From assembly GCA_023441055.1 (NCBI GenBank), contig JAEZQY010000059.1:1-64000 (forward strand): DNA of 64,000 nucleotides, given 5' to 3'. Below the pieces are notes generated by a model that did no database searches, was not told the origin of the DNA, and saw nothing but the letters and a program-made list of their open reading frames with translations. A program made the translations under genes and the position numbers. This document shows, piece by piece, positions 43,085-52,441 of the stretch (the first letter of the stretch is position 1; each line of letters starts with the position of its first letter). The DNA comes from Bacillota bacterium. GTDB lineage: Bacteria > Bacillota > Bacilli > Paenibacillales > UBA4045.

Positions 43085-44872
43085 TTGCTGTATACGTTGC
43101 GGTCTAGACTTGTTGTCGCCTTTATCCTGCTGCTGGTGCTGCCATTCGTCACGATGGTGCTCGTCTTAAGTCAGCTGTCTAACGCCGTTATTGGCGAATC
43201 GATTAGTGAGTCTACCGCGAACACAATGAACCAATATACCGGCTTCGTGGACACATTAACGATGCAAGTAGATGATGTAGCGAACCAAGTGCTCAGCAGC
43301 GATCTGACGCAAGAATGGATTGCCGCTCAGCTCGACAGTAATATACCGATGAGCAGGAAGATCACACTGGATGCCGAGCTGCGCAAGTACTTATCGTCCA
43401 TTGCGCTGAACAATACAGTGATCTCTTCGATTGCCATATTCGATCATGAGGGACAGGCTGTTGGGATACGTGACCAGGTGTTCAGGGATCCGGCATACCT
43501 AGACAGCCAGTGGTACCGCCAGTTCGTTGAGGACGACCGCCGCTGGGTGTCAACGCACCTGGATCCTTATCAGCCGTTCTACCTGCAGCAGGAGATGGTA
43601 AACAGCTTGCTGTTCCCGGTGTTGCTGCTTAAGAATTTCAACAATGTCGGTGTGATGAAGATTAATTTCTTAAGTACGCTTATCCAAGAGCCGCTAAACC
43701 AGATTAAGTTCGGTCAGAGCGGTAGGCTTTATATTGTCGATCGCGCAGGTGAGCCGGTGTTTAATCACGGGGACTACATGAACAGCATCCTGCAGGCGGA
43801 GGATCTGGCCAGCCTATGGGAGGATACTCGCAATCAGGGCGAGGTTCATCTGAAGCTTGGTCGAACGACGCATATTCTGTTCTTCCAGAAGCTGAAGGCG
43901 GATTGGCTGCTGGTTGGGGAAGTCCCCGAGAAAGAGCTGTATCACACACTGACGAATACGCGCAATACGATGTTAATCATCAGCGGTATCCTGTTGTTCC
44001 TAACGATAATTGCTGCGTACTGGATATCGTCTGGCATTGCCAAGCCGCTGTCGAAGCTGGCGTTCGCGATGCGATATGTCGAGCGGGAAGACTTCAAGCG
44101 GGCAGAGCTTGGTCTGAAGCCTTATGTTAGGAAGCGCAATGAGATCGGCTATGTAACGACCGTATTCCTCGCGATGGTAAGCCGGGTTCGGTTTCTCATT
44201 GAGACGGAATACCGCTCTAATATAAAGCGCAAGGATGCTGAGTTCAAGGCGCTGCTCATGCAGATCAATCCGCACTTCCTGTACAACACGCTAGAGATTA
44301 TCGGCGGCTTGGCCGCGCAGAAGCGAACGGAGGAAGTGATCGATGTGAGCGAGTCTCTGGGCAAGATGCTCCGATTCTCGCTCCGACTGGACAGTGACTT
44401 CGTCGTCCTGAAGGATGAATTTCAGTACTTGCGCGAATATATCGCCATTATGACGCTGCGGTTCGGTGATCGTCTGCAAGTGAATATCCATGAGGATGAT
44501 GAAGTCAAGCATGCGGTGATGATCAAGTTTATGCTGCAGCCGCTGGTCGAAAATGCGATCAAGTACTCGATTGAGTTCGCACAGACAGCCAGAATTGACA
44601 TCTCAGCAGAGAAGCGTGGTGATCGGCTGTATGTTCAGATCGCGGATAACGGAAGAGGGATGAGCGAAGTGCTTGTTCAGGACATTCTCCGACCAGCAGA
44701 TCGGAACGAGGATGAGCCGGTTCTGCATACAGCGGGTCAGAAGATCGGAGTCCGCAATGTACTCGCTCGATGTCGTCTGATCTACGGCGAGCAGTTCGAG
44801 GTGGTTATCCATACTGCACCTGACCAGGGAACGCTCATTGAGATCGCAATTCCGTTTCGGAATGGAGTGTGA
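43085..44872 (+). CDS. Sensor histidine kinase (YesM type)
   Basis: 595 residues. TM1 about 10-33, an extracellular Cache-like domain (about 35-295), TM2 about 296-318, HAMP, then a His_kinase domain with the phospho-His in QINPHFLYNTLE and an ATPase domain with LQPLVENAIKYS and DNGRGMS. These kinases usually sense extracellular sugars or their binding proteins. It starts at TTG 43085 with AGGGGGA 6 nt upstream. The response regulator gene follows after 3 bp, then an ABC importer it likely controls. Confidence 0.9.
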   Translation: MLYTLRSRLVVAFILLLVLPFVTMVLVLSQLSNAVIGESISESTANTMNQYTGFVDTLTMQVDDVANQVLSSDLTQEWIAAQLDSNIPMSRKITLDAELRKYLSSIALNNTVISSIAIFDHEGQAVGIRDQVFRDPAYLDSQWYRQFVEDDRRWVSTHLDPYQPFYLQQEMVNSLLFPVLLLKNFNNVGVMKINFLSTLIQEPLNQIKFGQSGRLYIVDRAGEPVFNHGDYMNSILQAEDLASLWEDTRNQGEVHLKLGRTTHILFFQKLKADWLLVGEVPEKELYHTLTNTRNTMLIISGILLFLTIIAAYWISSGIAKPLSKLAFAMRYVEREDFKRAELGLKPYVRKRNEIGYVTTVFLAMVSRVRFLIETEYRSNIKRKDAEFKALLMQINPHFLYNTLEIIGGLAAQKRTEEVIDVSESLGKMLRFSLRLDSDFVVLKDEFQYLREYIAIMTLRFGDRLQVNIHEDDEVKHAVMIKFMLQPLVENAIKYSIEFAQTARIDISAEKRGDRLYVQIADNGRGMSEVLVQDILRPADRNEDEPVLHTAGQKIGVRNVLARCRLIYGEQFEVVIHTAPDQGTLIEIAIPFRNGV

Positions 44873-44875
44873 GAG

Positions 44876-46498
44876 ATGATGTACCATGTCATCATTGTTG
44901 ACGATGAAGCAGAGATCCGAAGAGGCCTGAGGCACAAGATTGACTGGCATACCCTCGGATTCGACATCGTCGGAGAGGCGGCCGACGGCTTGGAAGCGCT
45001 GGAGCTGCTCGGGAGTCATCCCGTTCACCTGATGATCACGGATATTCGCATGCCGGTGATGGACGGGATGGCACTGCTGAGCGAGCAGAGGGCCTGTTAT
45101 CCGGATGTTTGCACGATCATTCTGTCCGGTTATGACGATTTCGCCTATGCGAAAGCTGCTATGCAGCATGGGGCGCGGGACTATCTGTTGAAGCCGGTGG
45201 CGCGCAAGGAGCTGTCAGCTATGCTGGCTGCGCTGCGTGAAGAGTTGGATGTGCAGCGGCAGGCGCTAAGCCAGCGCGATCAGATGAGCTGGAAGTATCG
45301 ACAGACCAGCGCGCTGCTGCAAGAACATCTAGTGCTGGAGCTGATCAGCGGCGATCATACGGAGGATGCCGAGTTAACCGAGCGCATTCATGAGCGACAG
45401 CTGGACCATCTGTTCTGCGGCCAGGAGCCGATTCGATTCATCAGCACGCGAGCGATACTGACACCGGAACGACTCGGATCGAGGCTAGATCAGGCGGAAT
45501 TGATGCGTACTGCATTCCAGATGATGTGTAGAGAGCTGGCGCAGGCCGAGCCTGACCACGTATTCGCCTTCCATGATTGGAGCAGGCCTGGCTTCATGCA
45601 CTTCGTGGTGAATTATGGGGACGATGAGCAGAGCCTCGCTCAGCTCGAGCGGTTCGCGCATCATGTGCAGCGTCAGATTCGCGGACTCCTCAGGCTGGAG
45701 ACGGTCATGGTGGTAGGCTATGCGTCAAGAGGAATCGCTGGGCTGAAGGAGTCGTATGATTCGAGTCTGCTCGTCTGGAGCCAGGCTGGCGATGGCGGCT
45801 GCTCAGAAGTGATCTGGGCCTCTCGCATTGCGGATGAACAAATTGACTATACGCCTGAAATTCAGAAGAAGCTTGAGCTTCTGTTAGAGGGCCGCGACCA
45901 TCAAGCGATCAGCGTGCTACTCAGCACATTGCTGCGAATGAGACCATACACCATGCAGTCAATAGCCATACTAACGGGCAAAATACTGCTTACCTTCGAC
46001 GGCGTAGCCCAGAAGAACGGGATTAGAAGCGCCCATGTCCAACAGTTATTCATGGCGGTGCCGGAGCTAGTTCGAGGATTCACCTCCGTTACTGAAGCGA
46101 TTGACCGCCTGAGCGGCATTGCGACTGAGCTCCAGCGCATACTCAGCCAGGCGAAGTCGGCAGGAGGGGAGAACGTTGCATTGTCGGTACGGGAGTACAT
46201 CGACCGCAATTACGCCTCCGACCTTGGACTAGCCCAGCTGGCAGAGCAATTCTTCATTAATCCAACATACTTGTCCGAGCTGTTCAAGCGGTATGTCGGC
46301 CAGACGTTCAGCGATTATGTCATCTCGGTGCGCATAGCCAAGGCTGAGCAGTACCTGCATGATCCGATGCTGAGATTAGCCGACATCGCCGAGCTTGTAG
46401 GCTTCTCCACAGCGAGCTACCTCAGCAGCGTGTTCAAGAAGCATTATGGGAAGAGTCCTAACGAGTATCGTGCATCCATGCCTGCAGACAGATCATAG
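44876..46498 (+). CDS. AraC-type response regulator (YesN type)
   Basis: 540 residues. Receiver domain 1-120 with the acidic pair DDE near residue 10, the phospho-Asp in MITDIRMP (about D56) and Lys in YLLKPV. A middle helical region of 280 residues follows, then two AraC helix-turn-helix units at the C-terminus (SDLGLAQLAEQFFINPTYLS and RLADIAELVGFSTASYLSSV). It probably activates the importer operon starting at 46616. Confidence 0.92.
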   Translation: MMYHVIIVDDEAEIRRGLRHKIDWHTLGFDIVGEAADGLEALELLGSHPVHLMITDIRMPVMDGMALLSEQRACYPDVCTIILSGYDDFAYAKAAMQHGARDYLLKPVARKELSAMLAALREELDVQRQALSQRDQMSWKYRQTSALLQEHLVLELISGDHTEDAELTERIHERQLDHLFCGQEPIRFISTRAILTPERLGSRLDQAELMRTAFQMMCRELAQAEPDHVFAFHDWSRPGFMHFVVNYGDDEQSLAQLERFAHHVQRQIRGLLRLETVMVVGYASRGIAGLKESYDSSLLVWSQAGDGGCSEVIWASRIADEQIDYTPEIQKKLELLLEGRDHQAISVLLSTLLRMRPYTMQSIAILTGKILLTFDGVAQKNGIRSAHVQQLFMAVPELVRGFTSVTEAIDRLSGIATELQRILSQAKSAGGENVALSVREYIDRNYASDLGLAQLAEQFFINPTYLSELFKRYVGQTFSDYVISVRIAKAEQYLHDPMLRLADIAELVGFSTASYLSSVFKKHYGKSPNEYRASMPADRS

Positions 46499-46615
46499 TG
46501 CCTTCGATCAGATCATATTACATGCGATCTTCCAATAGGATTGGATTCATCACAGGGCGGCCGCATGATAACTTAAGGATAGCTTCATCATCACATAGGG
46601 AAAGCAGGGGGTTAC

Positions 46616-47923
46616 ATGAGAAAGTCTATTCTTTATTTGATAGCGGCTGTCCTACTACTGGGAACGCTAGCGGCATGCTCCAATTCGGGCGACTCTGATA
46701 AGGGTAGTTCAAACGACGTAAAGCAAGTGGAAATTACGTTCTGGCGTCATGATTATGAGACGGAGGCGGAGTCATTCAAGAAGATGATTGCTTCGTTCGA
46801 GCAGGAGTACCCGAATATCAAAGTAAAGCTGGAGTTATTCCCTAATGACCAGTACGAGACGAAGATCCGAACAGCGCTCGCTGGCAATGGTGCACCAGAT
46901 ATCATGGCAATCGACGGGCCGACTCTAGCGTCCTATGCGTATAACGGTGCAGTCATTGCGCTCGATGATTACCTGAACAAGGACGGAGATAAGAGCGACA
47001 TCGCGAAGCCGGTGCTCGAGGCGCTGACTTATGACGGCAAGATCTACGCCGCTCCGAACAATGATGCAAGCCTGGCTATGTTCTACAACAAGAAGATGTT
47101 CGAGGCCAAGGGCATTACGCCGCCTTCCAAGAACACAGATGAGGCGTGGACCTGGGAGCAAGTGCTAGATGCCGCGAAGAAGCTGAATGACCCTGCGAAT
47201 GGCGTATACGGCTGGAATCCGAATCCGTGGGGCTTCGCCGGACATGAAGGCGTGCCGTTTATGGATATGACCTTCCTCTGGCAAGCAGGCGCGGACATCT
47301 TAAGCCCAGACGGCAGCACAGCCAAGGGGTATCTCGACTCCGATGCATCGAAGAAGGCGCTGACGTTCTTCAAATCGCTGTACAACGAGGAGCAGGTCGC
47401 GCCGAAGGAGCTGCCGCAGGACGCATTCCCGAACGGGAAGGTAGCGATTCATGTAGACGGCATGTGGGCGTTCAGCGCTTGGGAAGCGAACTATCCAAAC
47501 TTCAAGCTGGGAGAGGATTATGAGGTCGCTCCATTATGGAAGGATGCGCATCAAGTAACGCCGAATGGCAGCTGGAATCTGGCGATTACGTCACAGTCCA
47601 AGCACCCTGACGAAGCCTGGCTGTTCATCAACTGGGCGACGGGGATCGAAGGCTCTAAGACGTGGTATGAGGATACGAAGAACCTGCCTGCGCGGCTGTC
47701 GACGGCTGATGCATTCCCTGAGCTGAAGGAATACCCGATGAACATCTTCGTCGAGCAGTCCGCCAAGTATGCGAAGCCGCGTCCATCCACAGCAGCTTAT
47801 CCGGCTGTCAGCGAGGCCGTACGCCTGTTATTCGAGGATGTCGGTCTGGGCAACGTAGACGTAGATACCGCGGTAGAGAAGGCGGTACAGAAAATTGAGG
47901 ATGGCATCGCCCAAACCAAATAA
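46616..47923 (+). CDS. Sugar-binding lipoprotein
   Basis: 435 residues. Lipobox LAAC (Cys about 21), Ser/Asp linker, then a family 1 solute-binding fold with QVEITFWRHDYETEAESFKK, NGAPDIMAIDGP and TPNGSWNLAITSQSKHPDEAW. It is preceded by AGGGGG, and followed by a terminator-like hairpin before the permeases, so it should be made in excess. Belongs to the two-component-controlled set. Confidence 0.9.
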   Translation: MRKSILYLIAAVLLLGTLAACSNSGDSDKGSSNDVKQVEITFWRHDYETEAESFKKMIASFEQEYPNIKVKLELFPNDQYETKIRTALAGNGAPDIMAIDGPTLASYAYNGAVIALDDYLNKDGDKSDIAKPVLEALTYDGKIYAAPNNDASLAMFYNKKMFEAKGITPPSKNTDEAWTWEQVLDAAKKLNDPANGVYGWNPNPWGFAGHEGVPFMDMTFLWQAGADILSPDGSTAKGYLDSDASKKALTFFKSLYNEEQVAPKELPQDAFPNGKVAIHVDGMWAFSAWEANYPNFKLGEDYEVAPLWKDAHQVTPNGSWNLAITSQSKHPDEAWLFINWATGIEGSKTWYEDTKNLPARLSTADAFPELKEYPMNIFVEQSAKYAKPRPSTAAYPAVSEAVRLLFEDVGLGNVDVDTAVEKAVQKIEDGIAQTK

Positions 47924-47972
47924 CCGCCCATTGGACTGATCGAGAGCTGGATACATGCAAGATGCTGGCAAA

Positions 47973-48005
47973 AGGGAATAGAGGGTGAACTCTGTTCCCT
48001 TTTTC
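47973..48005 (+). terminator. Intercistronic attenuator after the binding-protein gene
   Basis: AGGGAATAGAG / CTCTGTTCCCT with a 6-nt loop and four T. The permease start lies only about 30 bp past it, so read-through must occur. This gives more binding protein than permease. Confidence 0.8.
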
Positions 48006-48032
48006 CTTGGCTGCAAGAAGGGAATGAATGGG

Positions 48033-48926
48033 ATGAGAATGATTCGGATAGGCGCATATGAGAAGGAAGAGAGAGTCGCTGCGCTATGGTTCGTCTTGCC
48101 AGCTGCGATTATGCTGGGTGTGTTTATTTTTTATCCGATGGTGCAAGCGTTTATCATAAGCTTCAAGAAATTCAATCTGATCAATCCGCAATCGCACTTC
48201 GTCGGCTTAGACAATTATGTCATGCTGCTGAAGAATTCCGATTTTATAACCAGTGTGAAGCATGCATTGTATTTTGCCGGAGTCGTCATTCCCTTACAAA
48301 CTGCAATTGCGCTTGGACTTGCGCTGCTGGTCAAGAAGCCCTTCCGCGGTGTTGGCGTATTCCGCACCATCTACTTCCTGCCAGTCGTCGTATCCTTCGC
48401 TATCGCCGCGACGATATTCCGACTGATCTACAACAAGGACTACGGCATGCTGAACGTGATCTTGAAGGGACTAGGCATTCCCGTGCTGGACTTCCTGTCC
48501 AATCCGGCGATCTCGATGATCGGCATTATTATCTTGTGTATCTGGAAGGCTATGGGCTTCTTCATGATTGTGTTCCTGGCCGGACTTAACAATATTCCTG
48601 ATTCCTTGTATGAAGCTGCACATATGGATGGAGCGGGACCGATGCAGCGCTTCGTAAGTATCACGATGCCGCTACTGAAGCGAACACTTGCATTCGTGGT
48701 TATCATTACGACGATGGACGCGCTTAAGATATTCGTTCCCATCTATATCACAACGAGCGGTGGACCGGCAGGCTCCACTTCAACGATCGTCTATTATATC
48801 TACTTAACGGCGTTCAAACAAATGAATATGGGGCTGGCTACGGCTGCTGCTTTCCTCTTCTTTGCTGCGGTGCTGCTCATATCGATCGTACAGCTGAGAC
48901 TGTTCCGATCGGATGTTGAATATTAA
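48033..48926 (+). CDS. Sugar ABC transporter permease (MalF type)
   Basis: 297 residues, six membrane segments, coupling loop YEAAHMDGAGPMQRFVSITMP. ATG at 48033 is chosen for its distance (about 10 nt) from AAGAAGGG; earlier in-frame starts at 48024 and 47985 lie within or before the attenuator or ribosome site. Partner of the gene at 48946. Confidence 0.87.
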   Translation: MRMIRIGAYEKEERVAALWFVLPAAIMLGVFIFYPMVQAFIISFKKFNLINPQSHFVGLDNYVMLLKNSDFITSVKHALYFAGVVIPLQTAIALGLALLVKKPFRGVGVFRTIYFLPVVVSFAIAATIFRLIYNKDYGMLNVILKGLGIPVLDFLSNPAISMIGIIILCIWKAMGFFMIVFLAGLNNIPDSLYEAAHMDGAGPMQRFVSITMPLLKRTLAFVVIITTMDALKIFVPIYITTSGGPAGSTSTIVYYIYLTAFKQMNMGLATAAAFLFFAAVLLISIVQLRLFRSDVEY

Positions 48927-48945
48927 ATGAAAGGGGGGACTTCGG

Positions 48946-49785
48946 ATGATCGCCGGACTATTACGTTGGGGCAAGTATTTGATCATGGTGGTAATCGCCG
49001 TTCTTGTACTTCTCCCTATTCTATGGATGGTGCTCAGCTCCTTTCGGATGCATGAAGAGATTTTCCGCTATTCGCGCCTGGAATGGCATCTATTCATTCC
49101 CGTGGACTGGACGATTCACAACTACACAAGTATCTTCATGGATAAGACCAAGCCTTTCGGACGGTACATGCTCAATACAGTTTTCACCGCCTCCGTGGTA
49201 ACCGCGTTAGGCCTATTAATTAATTCAATGGCGGCCTTCGCCTTCGCCAAGCTTCGCTTCCCGATGAAGCGACTGCTGCTGGTTATATTCATGTCTTCGC
49301 TCGTGATTCCCTATGAGGTCATCATGATCCCGCAGTACCTGCTCATTCGCGACCTGGACTGGATCAATACGTTCCGAGCACTCATCATCCCTCAGGTAGT
49401 CTGGGTATTCGGCATCTTCCTGCTGGTACAGTTCTTCGCAGACGTGCCGAGGGATATACTGGACGCCGGGAGAATCGACGGCGCGACCTGGTACAAGGTG
49501 TACCTGCGCATCGTCCTGCCTACGGCGGTGCCTGCGCTGATCACGCTGGGACTCATGACCTTCCTGACGCAATGGGATGCCTTCCTATGGCCGCTCATTG
49601 TCATTAACGATGATTCCAAGCAACTGATCCAGGTGGCGATCTCCTCCTTCCAATCTCTGAGGGACATCTCCTGGGGGAAGATCATGGCCGCTACATCGAT
49701 CAGCTCCATACCGATTCTCATCGTGTTCTTATTCTTACAGAAGTATTATGTACAGGGCATTACGATGTCCGGCGTGAAGGGATAG
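48946..49785 (+). CDS. Carbohydrate ABC transporter permease (MalG type)
   Basis: 279 residues, six membrane segments, coupling loop LDAGRIDGATWYKVYLRIVLP. It follows its partner by 19 bp with AAAGGGGGG before the ATG. The unclassified glycosidase-like gene starts 7 bp after its stop. Confidence 0.9.
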   Translation: MIAGLLRWGKYLIMVVIAVLVLLPILWMVLSSFRMHEEIFRYSRLEWHLFIPVDWTIHNYTSIFMDKTKPFGRYMLNTVFTASVVTALGLLINSMAAFAFAKLRFPMKRLLLVIFMSSLVIPYEVIMIPQYLLIRDLDWINTFRALIIPQVVWVFGIFLLVQFFADVPRDILDAGRIDGATWYKVYLRIVLPTAVPALITLGLMTFLTQWDAFLWPLIVINDDSKQLIQVAISSFQSLRDISWGKIMAATSISSIPILIVFLFLQKYYVQGITMSGVKG

Positions 49786-49792
49786 GTGTGCT

Positions 49793-51850
49793 GTGGAAAA
49801 TAAAACGCAACTGCCGCTGGGCTTACAGACCAATTGGGCAATATCGCTGTTCGAGAGGGGCGAGTGGATCAGACAGCCATTCGTGATGGGAATTGGCGGT
49901 TCGGCGGATGCCTATGAGGCGCATACTGGTTCCGGCGCGCATGTCCGGATGGAGTTCATTCAGGAGACAGAAGCTGACCCGAGGCGCTGCCGCTCGGTAT
50001 ACCGAATCACTGTGCGGATTGGTGCTGACCGCGACGGGCGCTTAGCTGGATTCAAGCTGCATATGCCGTTAGACAGTTCGCTTCGCTGCAGCTGGAAGCC
50101 GCATCTGGCGCCTGAGTCAACGATGACAATTAGCCAGAAGGCGTTCCGCTCACCGGCGATCATCGCGGAGGACGGCGGGCGGCGTATCGCGCTTATTCCG
50201 GATTTGCTGGCGATGCAGGAACAGCAAGTGATTCCTCATATAATGGATTATGTATTAGACGATCATGAATTTTACTATGGCGTATGTGATACGGTAGAGA
50301 CTGGACATGTGTATTACGAGCTGGTACCACAGCCGCATGCGATCAGCGAGGAGCTTGTATTGACGTTCTATCTAGTCAGCTGGGGGAAGACTGCCGATGA
50401 GGAGCCGCGCGACTTCCGGGCTGTCGAGGCCTTCCTGTGGGAGCGATTCGCCGGAGCGGAGATGGCCCTGCCCGGTACATCTAGGGAGCTGCTCGATTCG
50501 CTCGAGGTGTACCCGCGATACGCCTATGAGTGGGCGCTCGATCGCTGGGAGGACGTCTGCTGGCAGCAGTTTGAGATAGACGGTCGCAAGGTCGGCGGGG
50601 TCGTGTTCATCGTCACCGCTAGGCAGAAGCCGGGCATGGGGCAGGAGGAAGCGTGGCGGGAGCCTAAGAGCCTCTGGAACCAGGCGTGGTTCTGCGGCCT
50701 GAGAACAGCGTATGGCTACTCGCAGGCGGGACAGCAATACAGCAGGACCGATTGGATAGAGAAGGCGGAGATGGCGCTTGAGCTCGCCCTCAGCGCCCCG
50801 CAGATCGACGGATTATTCCCCAGCTACTATCAGGCGGGAGAAGACGGGAGCTGGGAATCGGGCGGGTGGCAGATGAGCGGGCCAAGAAGACCGGTTGACC
50901 ATGAGTCGTATGTGCATCTGCTGGATGCGTCCTGGACCTGCTACTGGCTGCTGAAGTGGTACATGGATCTGCGCCAGGATGAGCGCATAATGGCTTATGT
51001 TGAAGCCTACGTGGCGCGTCTGGCCGGTCTTCAGAGGGAGGACGGCGGGTTCCCGGCATGGGTGAACCCGGGAACATCAGCCAGCTCCCCCTATCTGACC
51101 GAGAGTCCGGAGACCGCCATGCATGCCATGTTGTTCTGTATGTGGGCTCAGGTGTCGCATGATCATCGTTATGTGGGGCATGCGGAGCGCGCCTGTCAAT
51201 ACGTGCTCGACCGTATCGTACCGCAAGGGCGCTGGGAGGATTTCGAGACATACTGGTCATGCTCCAGACAATGGTCGGGTAAGCAGTACGGTGTGCCGGA
51301 TGCGAGAAGCGGTCTTTATAATCAGTGCAACTTCGGCATCTACTGGACCGCTGAGGCACTGCTTATGCTCAGCCAGGTGACTGGTGAGCAGCGCTGGCTA
51401 ACAGCTGGCGAGCGAGTGCTTGCGGAGCTGTCGTTGTATCAACAGATCTGGGAGCCTGCATTCCTGCCCGTGCCGACGCTTGGCGGCTTTGGTGTGATGA
51501 CCAGCGACGATGAGTGGAATGACGCCAGACAGAGTTTGTTCGCATTGACCTACTGCCGTTACTACATGATGACGGGTAGAGAGACATATCTGCTGCGCAG
51601 TATCTGGGCGATGAAGGCTTCCTTCTATATGATGTACTGTCCGGAGAATCCGCGTGTCATGCAGCTGTATAATGTCGTCCATCCCCATCTGGACGAACGT
51701 GACTATGGATTCCATATGGAGAACTTCAACCATCATGACGGCACTTCATCGCAGGGCCTCGGCGAGTTTACCATATTCGACTGGGGATGTGGTGCCGCTT
51801 CTGCAGCGTACTTCGAATACATGCGGCTCATGGGTGAGCATGCGCAATGA
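49793..51850 (+). CDS. Unclassified cytoplasmic glycosidase-like protein (six-hairpin type)
   Basis: 685 residues, no signal peptide. The first 220 residues look like a beta-sandwich; the rest is helical and Trp/Tyr-rich, as in (alpha/alpha)6 glycosidases. Telling segments are LQREDGGFPAWVNPG (also seen in six-hairpin enzymes), YQAGEDGSWESGGWQ, SPETAMHAMLFCMW, DDEWNDARQSLFALTY and NHHDGTSSQGLGEFTIFDWG. Candidate acids are in DGGFPAW, ESPETA and TSDDEWNDA. I cannot assign it to a numbered GH family. Its position at the end of an importer operon suggests that it cleaves the imported oligosaccharide. It starts at GTG 49793. Confidence 0.75.
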   Translation: MENKTQLPLGLQTNWAISLFERGEWIRQPFVMGIGGSADAYEAHTGSGAHVRMEFIQETEADPRRCRSVYRITVRIGADRDGRLAGFKLHMPLDSSLRCSWKPHLAPESTMTISQKAFRSPAIIAEDGGRRIALIPDLLAMQEQQVIPHIMDYVLDDHEFYYGVCDTVETGHVYYELVPQPHAISEELVLTFYLVSWGKTADEEPRDFRAVEAFLWERFAGAEMALPGTSRELLDSLEVYPRYAYEWALDRWEDVCWQQFEIDGRKVGGVVFIVTARQKPGMGQEEAWREPKSLWNQAWFCGLRTAYGYSQAGQQYSRTDWIEKAEMALELALSAPQIDGLFPSYYQAGEDGSWESGGWQMSGPRRPVDHESYVHLLDASWTCYWLLKWYMDLRQDERIMAYVEAYVARLAGLQREDGGFPAWVNPGTSASSPYLTESPETAMHAMLFCMWAQVSHDHRYVGHAERACQYVLDRIVPQGRWEDFETYWSCSRQWSGKQYGVPDARSGLYNQCNFGIYWTAEALLMLSQVTGEQRWLTAGERVLAELSLYQQIWEPAFLPVPTLGGFGVMTSDDEWNDARQSLFALTYCRYYMMTGRETYLLRSIWAMKASFYMMYCPENPRVMQLYNVVHPHLDERDYGFHMENFNHHDGTSSQGLGEFTIFDWGCGAASAAYFEYMRLMGEHAQ

Positions 51851-51922
51851 ATTGTTCAGCTATATGCATGAGCAGGATCGGTTGATAGTCTTCGCCATGA
51901 GCTTGGTTTAACAGACTCAGAT

Positions 51923-52117
51923 GACCTTATTTGCATAAAGAACAGCACTTTAGAAATGCTACGGACCTAGGAGACCTTATTCGTTCAAAAGCAGTTCATT
52001 TCAGTTGAATACTCATTGAATAAGGTCCCTGGGGTCCGACAGGTTTTTATATATGCAATAAAGAGATAAATAGCGGCCGCGAGGTCCGTTACGCGACTGA
52101 CCATCTGCGTGACGGAC
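51923..52117. repeat. Inverted and direct repeats in the gap before fixA
   Basis: GACCTTATT occurs at 51923 and again 50 bp later at 51973. The second copy pairs with GAATAAGGTC at 52018-52027, and GGACC / GGTCC extends the stem (51962-52037). A second hairpin, GTCCGTTACGC / GCGTGACGGAC, lies at 52084-52117. The first may end the preceding operon, as GGTTTTTAT follows it. No gene is seen in 51851-52441. Confidence 0.6.
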
Positions 52118-52382
52118 CCTTCGCTGTTGTCGCACCAGCACTTCACGATCATGCAATGCGTGGAATGCTGCACATAATAAGCGTTTCGCGCATATATATA
52201 GGGATAAGGGATTGTTTTCCTTGTGAAAAAGAGGATTATTAGGATGAATAGCGAAAATAGAAGAGTGAATATACGAAATTGTCAGACATCTTGGCGAAAC
52301 TAGCGTACGCACATCGAAGATGGGAGCGTGATGCAGTCAACCAGATATCGCAAACGAGCTATTGGCAGCGTTTACAGTTTAA

Positions 52383-52398
52383 AGTGATTTAAATCACA
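52383..52398. promoter_or_regulatory. Fnr/Crp-type palindrome before fixA
   Basis: AGTGATTTAAATCACA has a perfect 14-bp palindrome and departs from TGTGA-N6-TCACA by one base. It is centred about 52 bp before the fixA start codon, a place suited to activation of a nearby promoter under low oxygen. The exact -10 box is uncertain (CTTAAT at 52416 is possible). Confidence 0.65.
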
Positions 52399-52441
52399 AA
52401 CTAAGTGAACCAAACCTTAATGAGGCCTGGAGGGTGAGCGA

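Noticed and set aside
52244..52303. 19-codon frame before fixA
   Set aside because: Very short, no clear ribosome site and no known leader-peptide feature.
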